Source: Chitinophagales bacterium (GTDB taxonomy: Bacteria; Bacteroidota; Bacteroidia; Chitinophagales; UBA8649). Taken from it: DNA of 64,000 nt. The stretch covers positions 42,337 through 106,336 of the forward strand of contig JACJYT010000009.1 in the NCBI GenBank assembly GCA_020635975.1, in the 5' to 3' direction. Positions 9,605 to 16,996 of this stretch are shown here, piece after piece. Each line of letters starts with the position of its first letter. Position 1 is the stretch's first letter. The notes under the pieces are model-generated. The model was not told the DNA's origin, did not search any database, and was given only the letters and a program-made list of their open reading frames with translations. A program made the position numbers and the translations under genes.

Positions 9605-10713
9605 AGCACCAAATCACTTTCGTTGGCGGGCAACTTTTGCCAGTATTTGTTGGGATAAAAGAATTTTCTCCCGATAAAATTCATTTTATCGTTTCAGAAG
9701 AATCCAAAAACAAAATTAGTTTACTCAAACCATTTTTTACAGACAAAGTGTTTTCTGAAAAACAATGTAATCCGTTTGATTTTACTTCTATCAAAACAAA
9801 ACTTACTGACATACTTGAGAAGATTGAATCTTCTGACGAAGTTCAATTTAATTTGACAGGAGGAACTAAAGTAATGGTATTAGCTGCCCAAGCCATAATG
9901 CAAGAGAAAAATATAAAAGGATTTTACATAAACTTAGACAATACATTCCTACAATTACCTTCATACGAAATCAAAAAAATCACATCAGAAATTACGATAA
10001 AAGAATTTTTGGAAATGACTGGGCATAAAATAAGTCATTCAAATGTTCTTTCTGATTTTTCTAACGATGATTTTAAATCTGTTTCAGCCATAGAAAGTTT
10101 TTCATTGTCCCACGACAAATTGCTTTTGCAAATCAATTCTAAAATTAGAAAGACTTATGATAACCTAAATAAAATTCCAACGTCAGGACAACTTGAGGTA
10201 AACCAAAACTGCAAATTGAATTGGACTGCTAACAAAATTGGAGTAACACTTCAAGGACGAGAGGTTTTGAAAATTGATTCTCCAAATGCGAAAACTCTAT
10301 TTTTTAATGCAGGTTGGTGGGAATTGACCGTTGCTAAAGCAATTTCAAAATGGACAAAAGCAAAAGAACTACTAATTCAATGCGAACTTCCTTTCAAAAC
10401 AGATACAAACACGACAAAGAACGAAATAGATGTTCTTGTAAATATTGGAGGAAAATTGATTTTTGTTGAATGTAAATCAGGAACAGTAAAACAAGAAGAC
10501 ATAAACAAAATGCGAGTTGTAAAGGACACATACGGTGGTGTTATATCTAAATCGCTTTTAGTTTCAAGATTTATGCCATCAACAACAATTATTGAAAAAT
10601 GTAGAGAACTAAACGTTGAAATATTTTACTGTTTCTTAGGACGAAATCAAATTAATTCACTTGCAAAAATTACAGACACTTTGGACAAACTTGAAAAGAG
10701 ACTAACGATATAG
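9601..10713 (+). CDS. Card1/Can2-like CARF-PD-(D/E)XK nuclease (DUF1887 type)
   Basis: This looks like a ligand-activated nuclease. The N-terminal CARF domain (about 1-150) contains FNLTGGTKVMVLAAQAIM at about 82-99. The C-terminal restriction-endonuclease-like domain carries NEIDVLVNIGGKLIFVECKS at about 273-292, the D-x(n)-E-x-K triad of PD-(D/E)XK enzymes. Order and length (370 aa) match Card1/Can2 proteins, which cut nucleic acid after binding cyclic tetra-adenylate in type III CRISPR immunity. Here the gene closes a helicase/PLD operon, and no cas10 or repeat array is seen. Its activator may come from elsewhere in the genome or from an unknown source. Confidence 0.85.
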   Translation: MKHQITFVGGQLLPVFVGIKEFSPDKIHFIVSEESKNKISLLKPFFTDKVFSEKQCNPFDFTSIKTKLTDILEKIESSDEVQFNLTGGTKVMVLAAQAIMQEKNIKGFYINLDNTFLQLPSYEIKKITSEITIKEFLEMTGHKISHSNVLSDFSNDDFKSVSAIESFSLSHDKLLLQINSKIRKTYDNLNKIPTSGQLEVNQNCKLNWTANKIGVTLQGREVLKIDSPNAKTLFFNAGWWELTVAKAISKWTKAKELLIQCELPFKTDTNTTKNEIDVLVNIGGKLIFVECKSGTVKQEDINKMRVVKDTYGGVISKSLLVSRFMPSTTIIEKCRELNVEIFYCFLGRNQINSLAKITDTLDKLEKRLTI

Positions 10714-10719
10714 CCAACG

Positions 10720-10790
10720 CTTTTGGTGGCACATTTGCAATTCACGCTTACCAACGCTCAAACCAAAAATTGCAAAAGAGCCACCAAAGC
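10720..10790 (+). repeat. TTTGCAA-type hairpin element C2
   Basis: The arms GCTTTTGGTGGCACATTTGC (10719-10738, followed by AATT) and AATTGCAAAAGAGCCACC (10768-10785) pair over about 20 bases with one small bulge. The element begins within ten bases of the CARF-nuclease stop codon. It shares the core ACATTTGCAA...TTGCAAAAGAG with element C1 but has a different, still complementary outer stem. Confidence 0.65.
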
Positions 10791-10893
10791 CAACGCAGGG
10801 ACAGAGAACAAAATTTTTCTTTCCCGACACTTTAAAAAAATAAAAAACGAAAGACAAAAAAATGGTTGAACAACACGACATAAAAGCCACAAA

Positions 10894-11026
10894 CCGCTAA
10901 CATCGGTTTTGCGTAATGGCGGGTGAAGTGCTTCGTATGAACATTATTGCTAAATTTGAACTTTGGTGCTTCGTATCAACGGCAGTGCAAAAATACCGCC
11001 ACTACGCAAAGCCGTAAACCGTTAGA
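10894..11026 (+). repeat. palindromic attC-like intergenic site D
   Basis: The left arm CCGCTAACATCGGTTTTGCG and the right arm CGCAAAGCCGTAAACCGTTAG are imperfect inverted repeats, continued inward by TAATGGCGG against CCGCCACTA. The loop holds two near-direct copies of a GTGCTTCGTAT block (10927 region and 10965 region). The outer boxes are GCTAAC (10896-10901) and GTTAG (11021-11025), as in site B. Confidence 0.62.
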
Positions 11027-11127
11027 GTGAATATTTTAAGCCGGTCCGACAAGTCTTGGGGCACCGCAGGGAAGTTATTGGAAGGCGCAAGCTTCATTTT
11101 GCCTTTTCGATTTAAGACATCCTTTTA

Positions 11128-11190
11128 TTAAAGTTGTGCGACTTCGTCGTGCAAGCTTTGCTTGTAACGCGGAGCGTAAAACAACTTTAA
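11128..11190 (+). other. cloverleaf-like folded element
   Basis: A perfect 10-bp closing stem TTAAAGTTGT (11128-11137) / ACAACTTTAA (11181-11190) encloses three consecutive small hairpins. They are GCGAC-TTC-GTCGT (11138-11150), GCAAG-CTTTG-CTTGT (11151-11165) and ACGC-GGA-GCGT (11167-11177). Two stem closings are G-U pairs only if the + strand is the RNA. It is not a tRNA: arm sizes and conserved bases do not fit. It may be a structured RNA or a folded recombination or repeat element. Confidence 0.5.
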
Positions 11191-11327
11191 GCTAAGCTTT
11201 TTTGGATTTAATTGCTCTTAAATTGAGTAAATGACTTAAATGAGTGCCAGCTTGCACCTGCTCCTTGAGTCCTTCCTCTGCTTCTCCACAAACAAGGCTA
11301 AAACGCCCTATTTACAGGCCTTCCTCG

Positions 11328-11357
11328 ATGACTCAAAAAAACTTGAGTCATTTTTTA
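11328..11357 (+). terminator. rho-independent terminator
   Basis: The stem ATGACTCAA / TTGAGTCAT has a six-base A-rich loop and is followed by TTTTTA. The stem is A/T-flanked on both sides, so it could work in either direction. Confidence 0.6.
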
Positions 11358-11358
11358 C

Positions 11359-11556
11359 TTGTGGTCGGTGTTATCACAGAGCACAACAAAAATTTCAACA
11401 AACAATCTATATTTAAGCCCTAAATGGTTAATTCTAGGGTTTGGAGAAATGTTAAAGTCTGACAATTCGAATTCATATCCGAATATTTACGATAAAATGA
11501 GCGAGTTCGAGATTAGAATGAGGAACTTAGAAGCTAAATACATGACTCTTAATTAA
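11359..11556 (+). CDS. possible small ORF (65 aa or shorter)
   Basis: An open frame starts at TTG directly behind the terminator hairpin. A more natural start would be the ATG at 11449, giving about 35 residues, MLKSDNSNSYPNIYDKMSEF and onwards. The last part is a charged helix (KMSEFEIRMRNLEAKY). No family is recognised, and it may be the remnant of a longer gene cut by the 65-bp repeat that follows. Confidence 0.25.
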   Translation: MWSVLSQSTTKISTNNLYLSPKWLILGFGEMLKSDNSNSYPNIYDKMSEFEIRMRNLEAKYMTLN

Positions 11557-11559
11557 AGA

Positions 11560-11624
11560 AATAACGACTTGAGCATAAAAGTATATTAAGAATGAGTAAG
11601 TTATACGGAATTGGACACTATCCC
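11560..11624 (+). repeat. 65-bp direct repeat, copy 1
   Basis: The copy starts AATAACGACTTGAGCATAAA and ends at TCCC. It differs from the copy at 13081-13145 at four of 65 positions. The repeat contains ATGAGTAAGTTATACGG (from 11592), which opens a short reading frame MSKLYGI in both copies. The pair brackets the two unknown genes at 11824-12882. Confidence 0.75.
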
Positions 11625-11698
11625 ACTGTTAAGCCTAAAACTGAAATAAAAAATATTAATGTCCTTTAGGCGCTTAAAGGAATCTTTTATTGATAAAA

Positions 11699-11729
11699 TT
11701 TGTTGTTTAAAGCCAAAGTATTACTTTTG
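11699..11729 (+). promoter_or_regulatory. Bacteroidota-type promoter
   Basis: A -33 TTTG (11699-11702) and a -7 TACTTTTG (11722-11729) are separated by 19 bases. This matches the TTTG/TAnnTTTG consensus of this phylum. It lies about 95 bases before the gene at 11824. Confidence 0.65.
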
Positions 11730-11823
11730 TACTGGATAAAACCTAGTTTTATCGCAGCAAAAAACTAAACAAAGACTTAAACCTACATTTTAACGTTATT
11801 GATAGTGATTTAATCTATTCATC

Positions 11824-12369
11824 ATGAATACAGTAACAACATCTTATTCTCCTACTTTTGATAAGACAATTGTCTCAATTGATATATTGAACGATGCTTT
11901 TCTCTTAATTAGAAAGTCTACTTCCCATTTTATATCAAATATTTTCGGTCGGATATTATTGGGAATAGTTTATTTCATATTATTCATAACTAACCTCTTT
12001 GTTTCTAGACTAATTAAAAAACTTAGAAGGGAAATGTATGGAAAAGCTAATGCTAACTTAAAAATTGATGATTATAAAGACTACTCAAGACTATATAATC
12101 ACAAGAAAGAAGTAGCAAAAATGCTAGTTATCCTTAGTAGAATCACTTCAAACTCAGATTTATCAAAAACAAGAAGTTTAGTTCCTAGATTTATTTTCAA
12201 ACCGCTAGACGAGTTAATTTCATTAATGAGCGAATATAAGAATGATATTGAAATCGAATTGGATTCTTATAATTACTCTGTTCTTACAGCTATTCCTGCT
12301 GGATTTAAATTTATTCCAGGAGAAGTTATATCTCGAGCTCAAGTTAAAGGTTATACTTACATTCTTTAG
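11824..12369 (+). CDS. hypothetical membrane-anchored protein (181 aa)
   Basis: Residues about 42-61 (RILLGIVYFILFITNLFVSR) form one strong transmembrane helix followed by basic residues. The C-terminal 120 residues are polar and helical and probably cytoplasmic. There is no recognised family. The gene has its own promoter-like sequence, and the next gene follows after three bases, so the two form a small operon. The pair sits between two 65-bp direct repeats, which suggests acquired DNA. Confidence 0.6.
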   Translation: MNTVTTSYSPTFDKTIVSIDILNDAFLLIRKSTSHFISNIFGRILLGIVYFILFITNLFVSRLIKKLRREMYGKANANLKIDDYKDYSRLYNHKKEVAKMLVILSRITSNSDLSKTRSLVPRFIFKPLDELISLMSEYKNDIEIELDSYNYSVLTAIPAGFKFIPGEVISRAQVKGYTYIL

Positions 12370-12372
12370 CTA

Positions 12373-12882
12373 ATGTTTAATACTTATTATCCGTTTAAGT
12401 TTATTACTAAAATTAAACCGAACGATAACAGTGAGAGCTTTACTTGGTGTCATCTTTTTCGATTTAAATCTTCAAAAACGAATCAAGTTTATCTAGTAAG
12501 ATTTGAAGAATATTCTAATGAGCTAGTTGCAATCAAATTCTTTTTAAAAAATCATCGCTTATCAAAGGCAAGGTATAAGTTTGTAACTAACACAAATGAA
12601 ATGCCTACTATAATAAGAACTTGTCTCAACATACTGGCGACTTTTTCTAAAGCCAACCCTTATTCTAGCTTTGTGTTTATTGGGGAGAGAAGTGAAAAAG
12701 ACAAAGAAAAACTTAGCAGAAGGTACAGGATATACAAGTATGTTACAAGAAATTTCATCTCTCCAACTACATTTGAACATGTTATAAAAGAAGAGTATAA
12801 CCTTTATGCTTTGATCAACAAAAATCATACAGAAAAAAACTCGATTTTAAATGAAATTGATTATTACTACTCAAATTCCTAG
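12373..12882 (+). CDS. hypothetical protein (169 aa)
   Basis: This soluble basic protein has no signal peptide or transmembrane helix. The N-terminal half looks like a beta-rich domain (HLFRFKSSKTNQVYLVRFEE), the C-terminal half is helical. I recognise no family. It is co-transcribed with the membrane-anchored gene directly upstream and may work with it. An exclusion or toxin-type role is possible but unsupported. Confidence 0.55.
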   Translation: MFNTYYPFKFITKIKPNDNSESFTWCHLFRFKSSKTNQVYLVRFEEYSNELVAIKFFLKNHRLSKARYKFVTNTNEMPTIIRTCLNILATFSKANPYSSFVFIGERSEKDKEKLSRRYRIYKYVTRNFISPTTFEHVIKEEYNLYALINKNHTEKNSILNEIDYYYSNS

Positions 12883-13080
12883 ATATCTAAAATGCAAAGC
12901 TCTTTAGCTTATACTTGCAACTTTTAACCTTTGAACTTACTATTAAGTCAAATCAGTCCTATATTCGAACATTAAATTCAACTTTGAAAACATAGTTGCA
13001 AAGGAAATATTACCTCCTGGTAGCAAACTTAGTCTTTCTTAATATGGATAAAATTCAAAAGAAGACACAAAAAAAGCTCA

Positions 13081-13145
13081 AATAACGACTTGAGCATAAA
13101 AGTATATTGAGAATGAGTAAGTTATACGGTATTGAACACTTTCCC
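13081..13145 (+). repeat. 65-bp direct repeat, copy 2
   Basis: The partner of the repeat at 11560-11624, about 1.5 kb away in the same orientation, with four mismatches. Three of the four changes fall in the short MSKLYGI frame (GIGHYP against GIEHFP). Confidence 0.75.
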
Positions 13146-13250
13146 TGCTTCTCCCCTCACAGCCACTTCCTATCTATTAGATATAAAGCAACTATTTCGC
13201 GGGTGCACCCTTCGACTTGGCTCTTTTAAAGAAGCTTAAAAGACTCACAA

Positions 13251-13351
13251 TAACAGTTTCTATAGGGTATTGTCTTTTTGATCAAATTAAATTTTTAATA
13301 ATCCAAATTTCCCCTATATTTACTCTACAACACCCCATAGAAACACGTTAG
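13251..13351 (+). repeat. palindromic attC-like intergenic site E
   Basis: The arms GTTTCTATAGGGTATTGT (13256-13273) and ACAACACCCCATAGAAAC (13327-13344) pair at 16 of 18 positions. They are flanked by AATAAC (13249-13254) on the left and GTTAG (13347-13351) on the right. The site lies just before the TTG start of the next gene, as site B lies before its downstream ORF. Confidence 0.6.
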
Positions 13352-13370
13352 TACCAATATAAACTCAACC

Positions 13371-13976
13371 TTGAACAAAAAAACATTATTCCGAATATTA
13401 TTATCGACTGGAGCCATTTTATGGGTTTTATCTTGGATTGGCGACTTAAATGGAAAGTTGCCTGAATCAACTTACGGAATGATTTTATCAGTTATACTTA
13501 TGGGATTTGGAATTTATTTTTGGTTAAAATCCTACAAAGAAACAAGAGGACATTATCCGAAGTTTTACAAAAAATATCAGGAAATGATTAAATCAATGAA
13601 AAAGAATCCATTTAATGGATTTTTCTTCTTGGTAAAAAACTTACTCAAATTTTACACTTTCGCTCTTATCTTCTCAATGATTTTAGTTCTTATTGGATAT
13701 TTGACAATTGGACAATCTGAACCAGTAAAAGTGACTCAAAAATATTGCGAAAACAACATCGATATTCAAAAAACAACTGGAGAAATCAAACACTATGGAA
13801 TTTTAAGAAATGTAAGTTCTAAATGGAATTCCGAAACTGGAAGTTCTCATTTATCCCTAATTTTTGTCGCTGAAAATGGAGTTTTCAATATTTCCTCAAA
13901 ATTAGAAAAGGAAAATGGAGAATGGGAAGTAAAAGAATATGAATTAATAAATAAAAATACTGGTGCTAATAACTAA
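13371..13976 (+). CDS. small membrane protein with possible Coa1-like C-terminal domain
   Basis: The product has 201 residues with helices at about 7-24, 34-52 and 91-113. They are followed by a globular tail at about 122-195: a helix, then a twisted sheet ending GEWEVKEYELINK. That tail resembles the Coa1/Tim21-type fold seen in several Bacteroidota membrane proteins, but the match is by pattern only. The start is TTG, 20 bases after the GTTAG box of site E. The stop lies next to GTGCTAATAAC, the left-box type of the palindromic sites, so the gene has the layout of a single cassette. Confidence 0.55.
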   Translation: MNKKTLFRILLSTGAILWVLSWIGDLNGKLPESTYGMILSVILMGFGIYFWLKSYKETRGHYPKFYKKYQEMIKSMKKNPFNGFFFLVKNLLKFYTFALIFSMILVLIGYLTIGQSEPVKVTQKYCENNIDIQKTTGEIKHYGILRNVSSKWNSETGSSHLSLIFVAENGVFNISSKLEKENGEWEVKEYELINKNTGANN

Positions 13977-14100
13977 GCATTCCCTAGTCTGTAAGACCCC
14001 GACTCTCCTTAGCATAAGCAAAGCAGGTGCTAAGGAGGACTAATCTTCTTAGCTTGCAGCTATATTCTTTAAAGAGCAAATTAGTGTTTAAATTCAAAAT

Positions 14101-14130
14101 CATCAGGGTCCTTTACAAGAGACCCTGATG
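14101..14130 (+). repeat. CAGGGTC-type hairpin repeat, copy 1
   Basis: CATCAGGGTC and GACCCTGATG form a perfect 10-bp stem with a 10-base loop. The same hairpin type recurs at 55439-55468 and 56555-56584. Confidence 0.7.
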
Positions 14131-14177
14131 GAGCAGTGGCGATAAGTGTTTTCCTATTATAAGTCGTTTCAGTTCGT

Positions 14178-14240
14178 AGCGAGGACGCTGCGAACATTAG
14201 CGAGGGCGCTGCGAACATTGGTAAGGGCAATAAGAACATT
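14178..14240 (+). repeat. three 21-bp tandem repeats
   Basis: There are three adjacent 21-base units, all ending in GAACATT. The first two differ by one base (AGCGAGGACGCTGCGAACAT against AGCGAGGGCGCTGCGAACAT); the third is diverged. A related TACGAACAT tandem array is at 56468-56521. Confidence 0.75.
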
Positions 14241-14260
14241 GGCTTAGACACTATGTAGAA

Positions 14261-14286
14261 AGTCCCGCATTAGCGGGACTTTTTTT
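14261..14286 (+). terminator. rho-independent terminator
   Basis: The stem AGTCCCGC / GCGGGACT has an ATTA loop and is followed by six T on the + strand. It lies 25 bases from the end of nqrF and may also serve that operon, though the T-run on the minus side is short. Confidence 0.8.
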
Positions 14287-14311
14287 ATTTCTATTTGATT
14301 CTTTCTGAAGC

Positions 14312-15649
14312 TTAGCCTCCGAAATCGTCGAAGCTTACTTGGTCTTTTGGAATACCCCAATCATCTGCCATTTTGATCACTGATTGGTTCATCATTGGCG
14401 GACCACAGAAATATAATTCTAAATCTTCTGGTGCTTCGTGCTTGCTTAAGAATTGCTCAATTACCACATTGTGTACAAAGCCTTTAAAACCATCTCCATT
14501 CGGATCGTTTAAATCTTTTTTCTCTACCCAATTATCTTCTGGTAATGGATTATCTAAAGCTATTACGAAACGGAAATTAGGGAATTGCTTCTCAATTTCT
14601 CTAAATTCTTCTACGTAGAACAACTCTTTTTTCGTTCTACCACCATAGAAGAAAGTTACCTTTCTTCCTGTTTTTAAAGTATGAAACAAGTGGTATAAAT
14701 GAGAACGCATTGGCGCCATTCCTGCTCCACCACCGATGTATAACATTTCGGCATTCGTATCTTTAATAAAGAACTCACCATAAGGTCCAGAAACCGTTAC
14801 CTTGTCGCCTGGCTTTCTAGAGAAAACATAAGAAGAGCAAACTCCTGGATTAATGGCTTGATAGCCATCCCAAATACGTTTTCCACCTTCTTCTTTAAAC
14901 TTAAACGGCGGCGTTGCAATTCTAATGGTTAAAGAAACAATATTTCCTTCAGCCGGGTGATTCGACATCGAATAAGCTCTAAACTGCTCTTCATCGTTCA
15001 CCATCTTTAAGCCCCACATTTTAAACTGATCCCAATCGCCTTGAAATTTATCTGGCGTATCGTGGTATTTCGGATGCGCTGTAATATCAATATCCTTAAA
15101 ATCTACCGTTACTTTCGGTACATCAATTTGAATATAACCTCCTGCTTCAAACTCTAAGTGCTCTCCTTCTGGCAACTTAACAATAAATTCCTTAATGAAA
15201 GTCGCCACATTATAATTAGAAGTCACCGTACACTCCCATTTCTTGATTCCAAATACTTCTTCTGGAATTTCAACGGTCATGTCGTTTTTAACCTTAACCT
15301 GACAAGCCAAACGAAGTTTTTCTTGTACTTCTTTACGTGTAAAGTGGTTCATCTCTGTTGGTAAGGTATCTCCCCCACCCTCAGGAATATGACATTTACA
15401 CATAGCGCAAGTTCCCCCTCCACCACAAGCGGATGGTAAGAAAATACCCTCTGCAGAAAGCACATTTAATAAAGAAGATCCTGGTTTTGCTGTAATTTGC
15501 TTTCCACCATTTAAGGTAAGAACCACATCTTCGTCGGATACTAACTTAGATTTAGCGAAGAGTAAGCCCCCTGCTAATACCATTAAAATTAGCATGAACA
15601 CCGCGATGCTCGCAAACAAGAAGGTAATATTAATTGCTAAGAATATCAT
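14312..15649 (-). CDS. nqrF: Na+-translocating NADH:quinone reductase subunit F
   Basis: NADH-oxidising subunit of the membrane Na+-pump. An N-terminal anchor helix at about 5-30 precedes a plant-type 2Fe-2S ferredoxin domain with Cys75, Cys81, Cys84 and Cys116 (LPSACGGGGTCAMCKCHIP). The FAD-binding motif RAYSMSNHP and the NAD-binding reductase domain (YIGGGAGMAPMRSHLYHLF) follow, and the chain ends DDFGG. Length 445 is in the expected range (E. coli-type homologues about 410). It is the last gene of the nqrABCDEF operon, 26 bases after nqrE, and it is followed by a terminator hairpin. Confidence 0.97.
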   Translation of the reverse strand: MIFLAINITFLFASIAVFMLILMVLAGGLLFAKSKLVSDEDVVLTLNGGKQITAKPGSSLLNVLSAEGIFLPSACGGGGTCAMCKCHIPEGGGDTLPTEMNHFTRKEVQEKLRLACQVKVKNDMTVEIPEEVFGIKKWECTVTSNYNVATFIKEFIVKLPEGEHLEFEAGGYIQIDVPKVTVDFKDIDITAHPKYHDTPDKFQGDWDQFKMWGLKMVNDEEQFRAYSMSNHPAEGNIVSLTIRIATPPFKFKEEGGKRIWDGYQAINPGVCSSYVFSRKPGDKVTVSGPYGEFFIKDTNAEMLYIGGGAGMAPMRSHLYHLFHTLKTGRKVTFFYGGRTKKELFYVEEFREIEKQFPNFRFVIALDNPLPEDNWVEKKDLNDPNGDGFKGFVHNVVIEQFLSKHEAPEDLELYFCGPPMMNQSVIKMADDWGIPKDQVSFDDFGG

Positions 15650-15675
15650 TTCTTAAAATTTACTGTAGTTAATAA

Positions 15676-16290
15676 TTATAATTTGATTCCCATTAATCCC
15701 ATAAAAGCAAGCCCCATCAAGCCAGTGATGATAAAAGCCATACCTAAGCCTCTAAGAGGAGCAGGAACATTAGAATATCTTAATTTTTCTCTAATAGCCG
15801 CAAGAGCTACAATGGCCAAGAAGAAACCAAAGCCACTTCCTATACCAAACACCGCACTTTGTGCTAAGTTATACTCTTTGGTAATCATGAATAAAGTACC
15901 CCCTAAAATAGAGCAGTTTACGGTAATAAGCGGTAAGAAAATCCCTAAGGACATGTATAAGGCAGGAGAGAATTTTTCAATTACCATTTCTACTAATTGT
16001 ACTAAAGCAGCAATTACACCAATGTAGATAATCAAGCCTAAGAACTCGAAATTTAAGGTCTCGAAAGAAGGATGAATCCAGCCTAGAGCACCTTCTACAA
16101 GAAGATTTTCTCTAATTATCCAGTTAATTGGCGCAGTGATGGCCAATACGAAAATTACCGCAGCACCTAAACCAACAGCAGTCTTTACTGTTTTCGATAC
16201 CGCTAAATAAGAACACATTCCTAGAAAATAGATAAGCACCATGTTTTCTACGAAGGCCGATTTTACGAATATATTTATTAAATCACCCAT
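15676..16290 (-). CDS. nqrE: Na+-translocating NADH:quinone reductase subunit E
   Basis: Integral membrane subunit of about six helices (204 residues). With NqrD it forms a pseudo-symmetric pair that holds an iron centre in the membrane. Characteristic stretches are VENMVLIYFLGMCSYLAVS at the start and NCSILGGTLFMITKEY in the middle, with the conserved cysteines in FLGMCSYL and VNCSILGG. Length and position between nqrD and nqrF fit the family exactly. Confidence 0.96.
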   Translation of the reverse strand: MGDLINIFVKSAFVENMVLIYFLGMCSYLAVSKTVKTAVGLGAAVIFVLAITAPINWIIRENLLVEGALGWIHPSFETLNFEFLGLIIYIGVIAALVQLVEMVIEKFSPALYMSLGIFLPLITVNCSILGGTLFMITKEYNLAQSAVFGIGSGFGFFLAIVALAAIREKLRYSNVPAPLRGLGMAFIITGLMGLAFMGLMGIKL

Positions 16291-16329
16291 TTTATCTTTG
16301 TTTAATTTTCTCTAAATAGTTACTGTTAA

Positions 16330-16986
16330 TTATGAAATATCTACTAACTCTGCGTTCTTAGATCTTTGAATCCAAATAATTATACCTAAAATAAAGATAG
16401 AAGCAATTGGAAGTACCATTAAACCATTATGGAAGAAAGCATGGAAGAAACCAGACTTTAAGAAAGCAATGTTATGAAATGCCTCTTCTCCAAAAAAGGT
16501 AAAACCTAATAAAGAACCTGTTCCGAACAACTCGCGAATAGAACCTACAATTAATAAAATTAAGCCGTAGCCCAAACCATTTCCAATACCATCTAAGAAA
16601 GAAGGTAAAGGCTTGTTTCCTAGAGCGAAAGCTTCTAATCTTCCCATTAAAATACAGTTGGTAATAATCAAACCTACGTAAACCGATAACTCCTTGCTTA
16701 AGTCGTAAGAGAAAGCTTGCAAGAACAAACTCACTAAAGTTACCAAGAAGGCAATAACTACTAATTGCACAATCATACGAATTCTACTTGGAATGTAATT
16801 TCTAAGTAGCGATATAGTTAAGTTAGAAAAAGCAGTAACCATAGTAACCGCAGCACCCATAATTAGCGCATTAGTAACATTTCCTGTAACCGCTAAGGCA
16901 GAACAAACTCCTAATACTTGAACTGTAATAGGGTTGTTATCTAACAAAGGATCACTAAGTAATTTGCGTGTATTTACATCACTCAT
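16330..16986 (-). CDS. nqrD: Na+-translocating NADH:quinone reductase subunit D
   Basis: Multi-helix membrane subunit of 218 residues, paralogous to NqrE. DNNPITVQVLGVCSALAVT and ITNCILMGRLEAFALGNKP carry the conserved cysteines of the intramembrane iron site. It is encoded 39 bases upstream of nqrE and 10 bases downstream of nqrC on the same strand, so it is part of one transcript. Length is typical. Confidence 0.96.
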   Translation of the reverse strand: MSDVNTRKLLSDPLLDNNPITVQVLGVCSALAVTGNVTNALIMGAAVTMVTAFSNLTISLLRNYIPSRIRMIVQLVVIAFLVTLVSLFLQAFSYDLSKELSVYVGLIITNCILMGRLEAFALGNKPLPSFLDGIGNGLGYGLILLIVGSIRELFGTGSLLGFTFFGEEAFHNIAFLKSGFFHAFFHNGLMVLPIASIFILGIIIWIQRSKNAELVDIS

Positions 16987-16996
16987 CTCTGTAAAT

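Larger units (their letters stand above)
10714..11358. other. 645-bp non-coding stretch rich in secondary structure
   Basis: It contains, in order, hairpin C2, a run with no recognisable gene, palindromic site D, a GC-richer segment, a cloverleaf-like structure at 11128-11190, and a terminator hairpin at 11328-11357. No ORF of credible length with family resemblance was found. Confidence 0.6.
12883..13370. other. 488-bp intergenic stretch
   Basis: It holds the second 65-bp repeat, the short ORF opening inside it (MSKLYGIEHFP, closing before 13240) and palindromic site E. Nothing else coding is apparent. Confidence 0.5.
13977..14311. other. 335-bp intergenic repeat cluster
   Basis: A hairpin CTCCTTAGCA/TGCTAAGGAG (14005-14014, 14028-14037), a CATCAGGGTC/GACCCTGATG hairpin, a 21-bp tandem repeat and a terminator follow one another. 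There are no genes. It marks the border between accessory DNA and the nqr operon. Confidence 0.6.

Noticed and set aside
11128..11190. tRNA gene
   Set aside because: The arm lengths, anticodon loop and T-loop bases do not fit, and no CCA-type acceptor end is present.
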